Shown here piece after piece: positions 7,822 to 16,010 of a stretch of 46,906 nucleotides of DNA (the first letter of the stretch is position 1; each line of letters opens with the position of its first letter). The stretch lies in the IMG/VR virus record IMGVR_UViG_3300020193_001983, positions 1-46,906 of that record; one strand, 5' to 3'. The notes beneath the pieces were generated by a model that was not told where the DNA came from, did no database searches, and was given only the letters and a program-made list of their open reading frames with translations. Both the position numbers and the translations under genes were made by a program. The DNA comes from a virus.

Positions 7822-8341
7822 TTACTTCGATGAATTGTGTAAATCTATGGAATGGCTTGCAGATAAAAACACTCATTTCATAGGCCAGGGGGTGAAAGAT
7901 GGAGGCACATTTATGTCTTCAACTTTCAAGAACATTTCAGAAGAAAAAAAAGTTGAGTTTCCAGTTGCTGAACAATTTCAATTTGGAATCTCTATTGGAT
8001 GGGCTATTGCCGGACATATGTGCGTTTCGGTATTTCCAAGACACAATTTTTTATTACTTGCAATGTCTGAAATGGTAAATTTATTAGATAATTTTCCAGA
8101 ACTTACAAAAAGCGATTATATGCCCAAATTAATTATAAGAACTGCGGTGGGTACAACAAAACCAATATATCCAGGAGTTCAACATGCAGGAAACTTTACA
8201 GAAGCATTCAAAAAATTACTTAAAAATATAAAAATTGTGGAATTAACGGCAGCGGATCAAATATTTCCAGCTTATCAGGATGCTTATGAAAGAAATGGGA
8301 CCACTTTAATTACTGAATTTGGGGATTTATATTATGCATAA
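7793..8341 (+). CDS. ThDP-dependent E1 beta-type (transketolase Pyr) subunit
   Basis: A 182-residue counterpart of the E1 beta subunit. The pyrimidine-binding domain is visible as VEFPVAEQFQFGISIGWAIAG, where the Glu is the likely ThDP-activating residue, and SVFPRHNFLLLAM follows. The C-terminal transketolase domain of normal E1 beta is absent, so both subunits are minimal. The start is uncertain: a GTG at 7793, or a TTG at 7811 that is seven bases after a GGAG motif and is perhaps better. It must act with the alpha subunit to form the active site at their interface. Confidence 0.7.
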   Translation: MEQELKLLSNYFDELCKSMEWLADKNTHFIGQGVKDGGTFMSSTFKNISEEKKVEFPVAEQFQFGISIGWAIAGHMCVSVFPRHNFLLLAMSEMVNLLDNFPELTKSDYMPKLIIRTAVGTTKPIYPGVQHAGNFTEAFKKLLKNIKIVELTAADQIFPAYQDAYERNGTTLITEFGDLYYA

Positions 8342-9455
8342 AATTGAATTTGGAGAATTTAGAGCTAATGAATTATGCAAAAAAGAAGTAATGGATTGCC
8401 TGGAGAAAAATTGGGTATCGATAGGGAATAAAACAAAAGAATTTGAAGAAAAATTTGCAAAACTTTTTAATTACAAATACTGTTCGGCAGTTAATTCAGG
8501 AACAAGCGCTGGAATTGCGGCTTGCATCTCGCTTTATGATATTAAAAATGCCAAAATGCATGATGAAGTCATTTGCCCGGCTTTATCTTTCATAGCCACA
8601 GCAAATGCAATTAGAGCAGCTTCTTTGACGCCTAAATTTGTTGATGTTGGTTACGATATGAATATCAACACTGATTTGATTGAAGAAGCCATTACAGAAA
8701 AAACAAGAGCTATCAAAGCAGTAAGTTTAATAGGTAAACCTCCTAAAATGGATAAAATTGCAGAAATAGCCAAAAAATATAATTTAGCGGTAATAATTGA
8801 TAATTGCGAAGGTACTGGCAACAAATATAAAGGAAGACATTGTTTAGAATATTCTGACATTGAAACTTCATCTCATTACGTCGGGCATCTTTTAGTAGGT
8901 GCTGAAGGTGGAACTTGTTTAACGAATTGTGAAGAGATAGATAGCTTAATCAAATCCATAAGATCACATGGCAGAAGAAGTGGACTTTATTTTGATCATC
9001 CTCGTTATGGGCTAAATCTTAAACAATCTGATATTCATTCCGCATTACTTTTAGGTACAGTTGATAAATTTTGGGATATTTTCAACAAACGCAAAAAGAA
9101 CTATTATTTTATAAGAAAAGCATTAGTTGACTTTGAAGATATTGCCTGGTTTACTGAAGAAGATGAAGGAGATACAAATTGCCCGCATGGATTTAGTATA
9201 ACTTTAAAACCTAAATATAAAGATAAACTTGGGGACTTAAAAACTCATTTGTATGAAAGTTCAATTCACTGGAAAAGAAATTTTGGCAGTATCCCTGATC
9301 ATGGCACTTTTGGCTATATTAATGAAAAAGAAAAGTATCCAGTAGCCACTTATATTGGTGATTATGGCATTCATGTTGGTTGTCACTATTATTTGTCAGA
9401 TGATGATTTAATTTATTTGACAGATTCTATTAAGAAATTTTTCGAGAGGTTATAA
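8334..9455 (+). CDS. DegT/StrS-fold PLP enzyme with His for Lys (3-dehydratase type)
   Basis: A 373-residue sugar aminotransferase-fold protein. It shows NSGTSAG (PLP phosphate), CPALSFIATANAI, IIDNCEGTGNKYKG and AEGGTCLTN. At the position where aminotransferases have the PLP-binding lysine, four residues before AEGG, this protein has H185 (SSHYVGHLLVGAEGG). His at this site is known in ColD (GDP-4-keto-6-deoxymannose 3-dehydratase) and in the CDP-4-keto-6-deoxyglucose 3-dehydrase E1, which remove the C3 hydroxyl instead of transaminating. The DNCE motif also resembles E1. Iron-sulfur cysteines of E1 could not be matched with confidence. ATG at 8334 overlaps the previous stop; a TTG 15 bases upstream is less likely. 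Confidence 0.8.
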   Translation: MHKIEFGEFRANELCKKEVMDCLEKNWVSIGNKTKEFEEKFAKLFNYKYCSAVNSGTSAGIAACISLYDIKNAKMHDEVICPALSFIATANAIRAASLTPKFVDVGYDMNINTDLIEEAITEKTRAIKAVSLIGKPPKMDKIAEIAKKYNLAVIIDNCEGTGNKYKGRHCLEYSDIETSSHYVGHLLVGAEGGTCLTNCEEIDSLIKSIRSHGRRSGLYFDHPRYGLNLKQSDIHSALLLGTVDKFWDIFNKRKKNYYFIRKALVDFEDIAWFTEEDEGDTNCPHGFSITLKPKYKDKLGDLKTHLYESSIHWKRNFGSIPDHGTFGYINEKEKYPVATYIGDYGIHVGCHYYLSDDDLIYLTDSIKKFFERL

Positions 9456-10975
9456 TGCAATTAGACATCTTATTTATTCATTCAAATGCTTCGGAAGAAA
9501 TATATCAAGGTCTTAGCAAAGAACATTCTGGAATTGAAACACCAATTTGGGCAGGCATGCTAGCTCAGCATTGTCGCATGAAAGGCTATGGAGTGCAAAT
9601 TCTCGATTGTGAAGCAGAAAGATTAAACTATAAAGAAGCTACTAACTTGATTGTAGAAGCTAATCCAAGAATTGCTTGTTTTGTGGTTTATGGGCAGCAA
9701 CCTTCGGCGTCAAGTCAAAATATGAAAGGTGCAATTGCACTAGCCCAAGAACTTAAAAAAATTAGCCATATAAAAATACTATTTGTTGGCGGTCATGTTT
9801 CTGCATTACCATATGAAGTTTTACAAGAAGATTGTGTTGACTTGATATGCCAAAATGAAGGAATCAAAACGATAAGTAATTTGTTAATGTGTGATAACTT
9901 TAATGACACTTCTTTGCTGGAAAAAATAAAAGGACTAGGATTTAAATATAATGATGGCAAAACAACATATCATTTAAACCAAATTGATCCAATAATTCCA
10001 CAAGACAAATTGCAAGAAGAACTACCAGGCATAGCATGGGACTTATTACCTTCTCCAACAAAATACCGCACAGCAGGATGGCATTCTTGGCCTAATAATT
10101 CTATAAAAAGTCCTTTTGCATCGATTTATACTAGTCTTGGCTGTCCATTTAAATGCTTATTTTGCATGATAAACATAATTAATCGTGAAGATAATAGCCC
10201 TGACGCTACAAGCAATAAAAGCGCCAATTTCCGATATTGGGAACCAGAGTTTACAATTAATAAATTAGATAAACTTGCAAATATGGGTATCAGGAACCTT
10301 AAAATTGCTGATGAAATGTTTATTCTTAGGGAACAACATTTTATGAAGTTGTGTGAATTAATCAGTGAAAGAAAATACAATTTTAACATATGGTGTTATG
10401 GAAGAGTCGATTGCACTAAGCTAAAATATCTAGAAGCATTAAAGAAAGCTGGAGTTAACTGGATTGCTCTTGGAATTGAAAGTCCTAATCAAACAGTAAG
10501 AAAAGATGTAATTAAAGGCGGTTATAAAGAAGTTAAAATAAAGGACGTTGTAAATGAAATTCGAAATGCAGGTATAAATGTTTGTGCAAATTATATTTTT
10601 GGCTTGCCAGAAGATAATTTGCAAACTATGCAAGAAACACTAGATTTTGCAATGGATTTAAATACAGAAAATGCTAATTTTTATGCCACACAAGCTTACC
10701 CTGGAAGTCCTTTGTACTATCAAGCTAAAACAAATGGATGGAAGTTACCAGATAAATATGAAGGATATAGCCAACATTCTTATTGGACGCAGAATCTCCC
10801 AAGCAAGTATCTATCAGCCGCAGAGATATTAAAGTTTAGGGATCAAGCTTGGATTAAATATTTCACCAATATAACTTATCTAAATATGTTAGAAAAAAAA
10901 TTTGGTATCGCAGCAAGAAATGATGTGGAAAATTCTACAAAAATAAATCTTAAAAGAAAAATATTAAACGATTAA
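9455..10975 (+). CDS. B12-binding-type radical SAM protein
   Basis: A 506-residue protein. The N-terminal 150 residues look like a cobalamin-binding-type Rossmann domain (ILFIHS..., ILFVGGHVSALPYEVL), followed by the radical SAM core with C230-x3-C234-x2-C237 (CPFKCLFC) for the [4Fe-4S] cluster. Later strands include IKDVVNEIRNAGINVCANYIFGLPED. Members of this group perform methyl transfers, cyclisations or other radical steps, often on lipids and secondary metabolites. Its overlap with the DegT-type gene (TAATG-like junction at 9455) places it in the sugar operon, so it may methylate or rearrange that sugar (inference). Whether B12 is truly bound is not visible: the classic DxHxxG motif was not found. 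Confidence 0.8.
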   Translation: MQLDILFIHSNASEEIYQGLSKEHSGIETPIWAGMLAQHCRMKGYGVQILDCEAERLNYKEATNLIVEANPRIACFVVYGQQPSASSQNMKGAIALAQELKKISHIKILFVGGHVSALPYEVLQEDCVDLICQNEGIKTISNLLMCDNFNDTSLLEKIKGLGFKYNDGKTTYHLNQIDPIIPQDKLQEELPGIAWDLLPSPTKYRTAGWHSWPNNSIKSPFASIYTSLGCPFKCLFCMINIINREDNSPDATSNKSANFRYWEPEFTINKLDKLANMGIRNLKIADEMFILREQHFMKLCELISERKYNFNIWCYGRVDCTKLKYLEALKKAGVNWIALGIESPNQTVRKDVIKGGYKEVKIKDVVNEIRNAGINVCANYIFGLPEDNLQTMQETLDFAMDLNTENANFYATQAYPGSPLYYQAKTNGWKLPDKYEGYSQHSYWTQNLPSKYLSAAEILKFRDQAWIKYFTNITYLNMLEKKFGIAARNDVENSTKINLKRKILND

Positions 10976-11697
10976 AGAAAGGATATTTCTTGAAATGAAT
11001 CAGATTTCCTAATTTCCTTGTTTAGCAATTCAGTATAATGTTGAATATTTATAGTTGGATAATTGCTAATAGCAGCTACATATAAATTTATTTTATCTTT
11101 TTTTCTCAATCCGCTATGATAAGAAACATGCTGAATCATTATTTCAGACAAATCACACACTCGATCTATCGCACTATAAATTTTAAATAATTCTATATCT
11201 GCTGACCATGCTGCAAATTGTGGAGGTATTGCGAATCCTAATGCATCTGCCCCTTTTCTAGATATTAAAGGAAAACAACTGTAATTTAGCCCACCTGCTC
11301 TTATTAATAAAGTATCACTTATAAATCCATAAACTATACCATCTGGTTTATCTGAAAGATACTTTTCTAATTTTTCAAAAGCAATTTGGTCCCATTTTGG
11401 GGTTTTAAATAAAGTGTCATCATTACATATGATAGAATACTTTCCTGTAGCAAAGTGTACATGAAGCCAATTTAAGTAATCCCTATTTAACATAGTCGTT
11501 CTAGGTCTACTATAAATTCTAACGAATGAATACTCCTTAATTTTTTCTTTAAAATTTTGGGATACAACATCATCATCATCGATTGCTACTAATAGCTCAA
11601 CATTATTTAGATCGTCAGTAGTCTCTTGCACACTTTTAATTAAATTGTACAATAATTCTGTTCTTTCTCTACTTGCCAATACAATTGAGAAATTCAT
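10972..11697 (-). CDS. GT-A-type glycosyltransferase (paralogue)
   Basis: A 241-residue protein starting MNFSIVLASRERTELL, with the metal-binding CNDDT motif (D93, D94) and a shared C-terminal half with the transferase at 3556-4239 (FPLISRKGADALGF, then IPPQFAAWSAD). It is convergent with the radical SAM gene, and their stop codons overlap by a few bases. As a second member of the same family in one cassette it probably adds a later sugar or acts on another acceptor. About 180 bases of apparently decayed sequence follow upstream of its start. Confidence 0.75.
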   Translation of the reverse strand: MNFSIVLASRERTELLYNLIKSVQETTDDLNNVELLVAIDDDDVVSQNFKEKIKEYSFVRIYSRPRTTMLNRDYLNWLHVHFATGKYSIICNDDTLFKTPKWDQIAFEKLEKYLSDKPDGIVYGFISDTLLIRAGGLNYSCFPLISRKGADALGFAIPPQFAAWSADIELFKIYSAIDRVCDLSEIMIQHVSYHSGLRKKDKINLYVAAISNYPTINIQHYTELLNKEIRKSDSFQEISFL

Positions 11698-11875
11698 TTA
11701 CATATATATTCAATATGAATATCGTTATTTTAACCGAAAAATGGTGATTTAAATGAAAATTTAGGAGACACAAGTTCTCACGCTAATATAATCGGATCAG
11801 TTAATTATTCTCAATTAGCAAGTCCTTTTTCTTTTTGATGTTTCAATAACCAATCTATTTGTTTCTCTCTAATTC

Positions 11876-12307
11876 TTGGAAAATATAGATGTATCTAAAA
11901 TAAGCAAATACGGTCTAAGCAAATACATCGCAGAATGCATAGTAAAAAACAGGTGTAAAAATTGGAACATCCTAAGGTTAAATGGCCCCATAGGTCCAAG
12001 AATGAAAAAAGGACCAATTTTTGATATATTAAATAACAAAAAACTATGGGTATCTGGTGAAAGTAAGATGCAATTTATACATGCAAAATTTATAATGAAA
12101 TTTATAAATTTACTTATAGAAAAAGATATTAAGAATGAAATTTTTAATATAACTGGTTTTCCCCATGTAAAATTAATTGATTTATTCCCAAATATAGCTT
12201 ACCCTCAATTGCCTGTGGTAAATCAAAATATTTCTGTAAAAAAAGCTAATTTAATTATGCAAATGCCATCTTCAGAGGAATCTATAAAGGAAATTTTATG
12301 CAATTAA
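11876..12307 (+). pseudogene. Sugar epimerase remnant (C-terminal half)
   Basis: This open frame starts at a TTG with no ribosome binding site and encodes only the second half of an SDR sugar epimerase: Y-x3-K is present in KYGLSKYIAECIV, followed by NILRLNGPIGPR and a FNITGFPHVKLIDLF segment. The NAD-binding N-terminal half is missing. The 178 bases upstream (11698-11875) contain short broken frames (MNIVILTEKW then a stop) and no gene, which suggests a deletion. It is most likely the leftover of a third epimerase gene of the cassette. Confidence 0.65.
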
Positions 12308-12393
12308 ATTTAGGATGTGGAACCAAAAAATGCCGCTGTTGGATGTGTTCCTACATAACCACTCCTAGGAACAGCAAAAACCCATTGGTCTAG
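12298..12393 (+). pseudogene. Truncated SAM-dependent methyltransferase start
   Basis: An ATG overlapping the end of the epimerase remnant begins MQLNLGCGTKK, which is the typical first strand and glycine loop of small class I methyltransferases from glycan clusters. After 31 codons the frame stops and nothing downstream to 12447 continues the fold. It is probably the stump of a deleted methyltransferase gene. The region 12394-12447 holds no feature I can see. Confidence 0.5.
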
Positions 12394-12447
12394 GATAACA
12401 TAATTTTATCCGCTTCTTTATAGATATGATCATAAAAAGTATTCATA

Positions 12448-12846
12448 TTACCAGCTAATATCCCAACCTTTAAAATCTTCAGCAAGACAATCAATTTTGT
12501 AATCTTTTCGGCCACCAACAATTTCTTGAATTTTGTTCTTTGCTGTACATCTAAGCCCATTTAAACCATGACTTAATTCTAAATTATTACCATCCTTAAT
12601 GCCCTTCCTGTAATTTGCTTCATTATACCAAATATGGGAATTCATTTGAGCAACAACTATTATAGCTCTTATTGTATTAGCATCTAACATAACATTACTC
12701 TCATCAATTATTTGTTGTATATCATGCAATACATCCTGAATTTCTTGAGCATACTGCTGTTTATGTTCTGGTATTTTACATTCTTTAAGTTGAATAATAC
12801 TAAGTCTATCTATCAGTTCAGACAAGGTAGGCAAATATTTCCTCAT
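12448..12846 (-). CDS. Conserved hypothetical protein of glycan clusters
   Basis: A 132-residue helical protein starting MRKYLPTLSELIDRLSIIQLKE. The pattern LIDRLSIxQLKE with a later N-x2-(I/L)W-x2-E-x3-R (NSHIWYNEANYRK) recalls the DUF4254-type helical proteins that accompany glycosyltransferases, but this assignment is tentative. Its start overlaps the stop of the GT9-like gene (ATGA), so the two are coupled and probably work together. No catalytic residues can be pointed out. Confidence 0.6.
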   Translation of the reverse strand: MRKYLPTLSELIDRLSIIQLKECKIPEHKQQYAQEIQDVLHDIQQIIDESNVMLDANTIRAIIVVAQMNSHIWYNEANYRKGIKDGNNLELSHGLNGLRCTAKNKIQEIVGGRKDYKIDCLAEDFKGWDISW

Positions 12847-13754
12847 TTTAATCCTTTTAAGAATGTCTCTAAATTCTCAAGCTCAGCTGCAAAATTGCCA
12901 TCTCCATCTTGGTAATTAATCCAAGTTCCCTGTTTTTTCATTTCTGCAAATATATTCTCTTCACCGCCATCTTCGCCTTCATATAAACATCTCTGCCAAG
13001 CAGGTGCTACCAAAAACACAGGAACATTAAATTTTGTAGCCAAAGAACAGTAACATGATATTGTTCCAATCATAGCCCTAGCATGAGAAACAACATCACA
13101 ATGCAATCTTACTGAATATTTATCCAGCAAATTATAAACATTTAACCTATCATATGAAAAAACTTCCTGTATTTCCTTATAATGTCCAACCTCATGTCTT
13201 TTTGAATTTCCTCCTAATAAAACCACGTTAAAACCAGCATCAACAATTAAATCAACTAGTCTATAAAAACCATCATATCCAATCTTGTCAAACCATCTAC
13301 GTTCATCATCTCCAGCAAATAAGTGCAATCCTACATACGGTTGTGAAATTTCTACCAATTTCTCTTCAGGAGATAAGAAAAATTGCATTCTCTTTTGCTC
13401 TAAAGTAGCTTTTAATTCAGGTAATTCATTCAAATAAGGCAATCCTAAAGATCGTCTTTCTAAAAAACTTTCACTATATTCAGTCCAACTATAGTTAGAA
13501 ATTTCATCAAAATAAGGATTGTACTTAAACAATTCATGAGTATGATTGCAAGTTGTACAAATAACGGCACGAACTTTAACAAAAGGATATTTTTCTTTCA
13601 AAGAAATTACATAAGGACATTCATTTTGCCAAGTGTATTTTAACCAATTACAAGCAGTTCTAGAAAGAGGTTTAGAAAAAGGAGCAGAATAACAAATAGA
13701 TATGTCGCCTAACCCGGCTCTAAATGCAATATTGATTTTTTCAGGAATAATCAT
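12843..13754 (-). CDS. GT9-like glycosyltransferase (heptosyltransferase family)
   Basis: A 303-residue GT-B-type protein. The N-terminus has FRAGLGDISIC, matching the GxGD loop of ADP-heptose:LPS heptosyltransferases (GT9). The C-terminal domain has YVGLHLFAGDDERRWF (acceptor/donor loop), NVVLLGGNSKRHE and ARAMIGTISCYCSLATKFNVPVFLVAP, which is the usual GT9 donor-site segment. It should transfer a sugar from a nucleotide donor. It is part of a leftward operon with the zincin-like gene, the leader-bearing 202-aa gene and the DUF4254-like gene. Confidence 0.75.
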   Translation of the reverse strand: MIIPEKINIAFRAGLGDISICYSAPFSKPLSRTACNWLKYTWQNECPYVISLKEKYPFVKVRAVICTTCNHTHELFKYNPYFDEISNYSWTEYSESFLERRSLGLPYLNELPELKATLEQKRMQFFLSPEEKLVEISQPYVGLHLFAGDDERRWFDKIGYDGFYRLVDLIVDAGFNVVLLGGNSKRHEVGHYKEIQEVFSYDRLNVYNLLDKYSVRLHCDVVSHARAMIGTISCYCSLATKFNVPVFLVAPAWQRCLYEGEDGGEENIFAEMKKQGTWINYQDGDGNFAAELENLETFLKGLK

Positions 13755-13755
13755 T

Positions 13756-14364
13756 TTACACTAAACCAAATAATTTCTTAGCTGCTGCTTCTATTTCTTG
13801 TGGATTTGGATTTACTGAAATTGACTGCCCATTAAAGCGATTACGAACAAAAATATACCTCTTATCCTTACTAGGTGTTATTGATAAAGAACCATTTTTA
13901 ATTCCCAATTTATTTTCTAATGTGCTAACGCTAAATGTATTTTGTCCCTGTAATTGTTGAACCTTTTGCATTACTGATGTCCACATAGCTCCGTTTTGAT
14001 TAAAACCTTGTAAAACGATTTCAGGTTTTTCACCATTTATAATTCTTTGAGCATATTCGGTTATTTTACGACCCTTCATATCATGAAAAGCACCAGTCAT
14101 GCCTTGAAATGCTGCATTTATATCTGCTGCTGTTTGGTTCTCCATGGGAATATCTCCAGCGGCTTTCAGTGCATCCATACCAACATTCCCCAATCCTTTT
14201 CCAACAGGTTCATTACGATTTTTCCATACAGAGCCTGCTACTTTAAAAGGAAGCTGTAAGGCTTGTTTGCCTGCATTTAATACCCCGCCCGCAGCACCAA
14301 TATATTGTTTACCTATGAAATCTTGCAGACCTTCTTCTTGCAGCCATTCGTTAAATGTCTTCAT
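13756..14364 (-). CDS. Putative internal head protein with capsid-targeting-like leader
   Basis: A 202-residue protein starting MKTFNEWLQEEGLQDF. A longer frame exists upstream but runs through the neighbouring gene, and the ATG at 14364 matches the leader found in other genes here. The leader resembles the T4 internal-protein targeting sequence (MKTYQEFIAEA), including Glu residues where the T4 prohead protease could cut. The rest has a glycine/alanine-rich part (YIGAAGGVLNAGKQAL) and a C-terminal half with ISVNPNPQEIEAAAKKL. No enzyme domain recognised. Start overlaps the end of the zincin-like gene by 14 bases. Confidence 0.65.
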   Translation of the reverse strand: MKTFNEWLQEEGLQDFIGKQYIGAAGGVLNAGKQALQLPFKVAGSVWKNRNEPVGKGLGNVGMDALKAAGDIPMENQTAADINAAFQGMTGAFHDMKGRKITEYAQRIINGEKPEIVLQGFNQNGAMWTSVMQKVQQLQGQNTFSVSTLENKLGIKNGSLSITPSKDKRYIFVRNRFNGQSISVNPNPQEIEAAAKKLFGLV

Positions 14365-14635
14365 GTTTATAAGCCTCTTTCTCAAAACTAATATTTCTAT
14401 AAGCTTCATCAAAATTCCAGTATTTAATGAAGTTTCGCATAAATTCGCAGATGTACTGTATATAGAATCTTGTGTTGCCAATATTATTTCTTTGGGCTAT
14501 ATGAATTTCTTCGTGTTTTATAGTTTCTGGATCAACTTCGTTTTTAGGGTATTTAAAGTAAGTATTCCAGGGTAGAGAGATAGCGTCAAAATTTTTAAGA
14601 ATTGGCAATTTGAATATCCAATGATTAAACTTCAT
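14351..14635 (-). CDS. Small zincin-like protein (HExxH)
   Basis: A 94-residue protein with the zinc-peptidase signature HEEIH in TIKHEEIHIAQ and a later conserved Glu in NISFEKEAY. This combination is familiar from a group of small bacterial HExxH proteins annotated only as hypothetical. Zinc binding by the two His and the distal Glu is likely; peptidase activity is not proven at this size. It is the first gene after a sigma70-type promoter on the minus strand. Confidence 0.65.
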   Translation of the reverse strand: MKFNHWIFKLPILKNFDAISLPWNTYFKYPKNEVDPETIKHEEIHIAQRNNIGNTRFYIQYICEFMRNFIKYWNFDEAYRNISFEKEAYKHEDI

Positions 14636-14671
14636 AATGGTATGTAGTTTTAAATAAAAATATTATATTTG

Positions 14672-14692
14672 AATACTATATAAAATAGTATT
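14672..14692. repeat. Short inverted repeat before the HNH gene
   Basis: Arms AATACTAT and ATAGTATT (8 bp, loop ATAAA) sit six bases before the ATG of the HNH gene and overlap the leftward promoter. It could be a repressor site or an RNA hairpin limiting translation of the endonuclease. Confidence 0.4.
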
Positions 14693-14704
14693 TGGATATG
14701 TCAA
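14677..14704 (-). promoter_or_regulatory. Sigma70-type promoter (leftward)
   Basis: On the minus strand TTGACA (14704-14699), a 16-base spacer and TATATA (14682-14677). It would drive the zincin-like gene starting at 14635 and the following operon, with a leader of about 35 bases. The -35 box is the complement of the HNH gene's first codons (ATGTCAA). Confidence 0.5.
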
Positions 14705-15477
14705 TACAATCAAGAACAAAAGAAGAAATATATAGGTATTTCCAAGATTGTGGTTGCACTCTCTTAGAAGACTATAGAACTGCTACGTATAAAATGAAAT
14801 ATATCTGCAAATGTGGTAGAGAATCTAAAATTAGTTGGAATAAATTTTTAGGTGGGAGGCGATGTGGATTTTGTGATCCTACCGGCAGAAAAAAGAAATA
14901 TTCTTTAGAAGAAGTTAAAGTCTTTTTTAGTGAAAGAGGATGCGTTTTATTGGCTGAGTCTTATGACAATAACAGATCGCCTCTTTTGTATAGATGTGTC
15001 TGCAACAATGTAGCTAAAATCTGTTTAACTGCTTTTCTGTACCAAAATCAGTTATGTATGAAATGTGGAGCTAAAGCTAGAACAGGTAAAAATAATCATA
15101 TGTGGATGGAAGACAGAGAAAAGCTTAAACTAAATTATAACTTTAGACAGAGATGCCGTCGTATCTTACAAAGAACTTTAAAAATAACTAATCAAAAAAA
15201 ATATGCTACTACCAATAAATCATTAGGCTACAGTAGCAAACAATTAATGGAACATATAACTTCTTTTGCTAATTGGGGATTAATTAGTCAGGATGTATGG
15301 CACATAGATCATATATTTCCAATAAAGGCTTTTTGTGATTTTGGCATTAAAGACATAAAAATCATTAATTGTCTTGATAATTTAAGGCCTATTTCTAAAA
15401 AAGAAAACCAACTTAAAAATGATACATATAATAAAGAGGAATTCAAAAATTGGTTAGCAAAAAAAATAGTTTTATGA
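14698..15477 (+). CDS. HNH homing endonuclease
   Basis: A 259-residue protein (ATG at 14698; a TTG two codons earlier is possible). The N-terminal half has two repeats of a Cys-containing unit, each with F-x4-GC-x-LL-x-(E/D)-x-Y and a following CxCG or CxC pair, suggesting zinc-bound DNA-reading modules. The C-terminal HNH nuclease has WHIDHIFP (H202, D204, H205), INCLDNLRP and an N in KKENQLKND. It lacks any role for its neighbours and is probably mobile. The stop overlaps the next ATG (ATGA), so the insertion has captured the following gene's translation start. Confidence 0.85.
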   Translation: MSIQSRTKEEIYRYFQDCGCTLLEDYRTATYKMKYICKCGRESKISWNKFLGGRRCGFCDPTGRKKKYSLEEVKVFFSERGCVLLAESYDNNRSPLLYRCVCNNVAKICLTAFLYQNQLCMKCGAKARTGKNNHMWMEDREKLKLNYNFRQRCRRILQRTLKITNQKKYATTNKSLGYSSKQLMEHITSFANWGLISQDVWHIDHIFPIKAFCDFGIKDIKIINCLDNLRPISKKENQLKNDTYNKEEFKNWLAKKIVL

Positions 15478-15983
15478 GTTTTAGATCATTTCTTGAGAAT
15501 GAAGAAATAGGCGAATGGCTTTTTTTCATTAATTTTAAACCAACAATTTGTGAAACCGCAGATAGCACTAGATATAGTATTGAAGTTAATTATAGAACTA
15601 CGCAAGATGAAATTTTATCAGCAGGAGCGAAAATAATACTTGGCTATGTTTCTGCTGGCATTAAGCAATATGACTTTCATGTTAAGCATGTTTATGCTGA
15701 AAAACCTATTAGAATATTGATTTCTAGCCGCAATTGGGATGATGGAGAATGGACTGTGCTTGTCTCTTGGAATGACAAAGAAAAATGTTTTGTTGCGTCA
15801 AAAGGTTTCTACAATAAAGATAGGCGAACTGTTTCCATACAGAGTAGTGAGAAATGTAGTGGAGAGAATGCCGCTGAGATTACAAAACAGGTTTATAATA
15901 TGATGTATGATTTGAAGGGTAAACCTGACAGACACATGGAGAAATTAAAACCTGTAAAATTAAAGCCGGGGCCTAAAAGTTGA
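15475..15983 (+). CDS. Hypothetical protein with capsid-targeting-like leader
   Basis: A 169-residue protein whose start is set by the leader MSFRSFLENEEIGEW at 15475; a longer frame from 15450 reads through the HNH gene. The leader matches those of other putative internal head proteins in this window. The mature part is a beta-rich domain (FFINFKPTICETADSTRYSI, IRILISSRNWDDGEWTVL) followed by a basic, proline-rich tail (KLKPVKLKPGPKS). No family recognised. The ATG overlaps the HNH stop codon. Confidence 0.6.
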
Positions 15984-16010
15984 TATTATTCAGCAAATGG
16001 GTTGGCTTTG

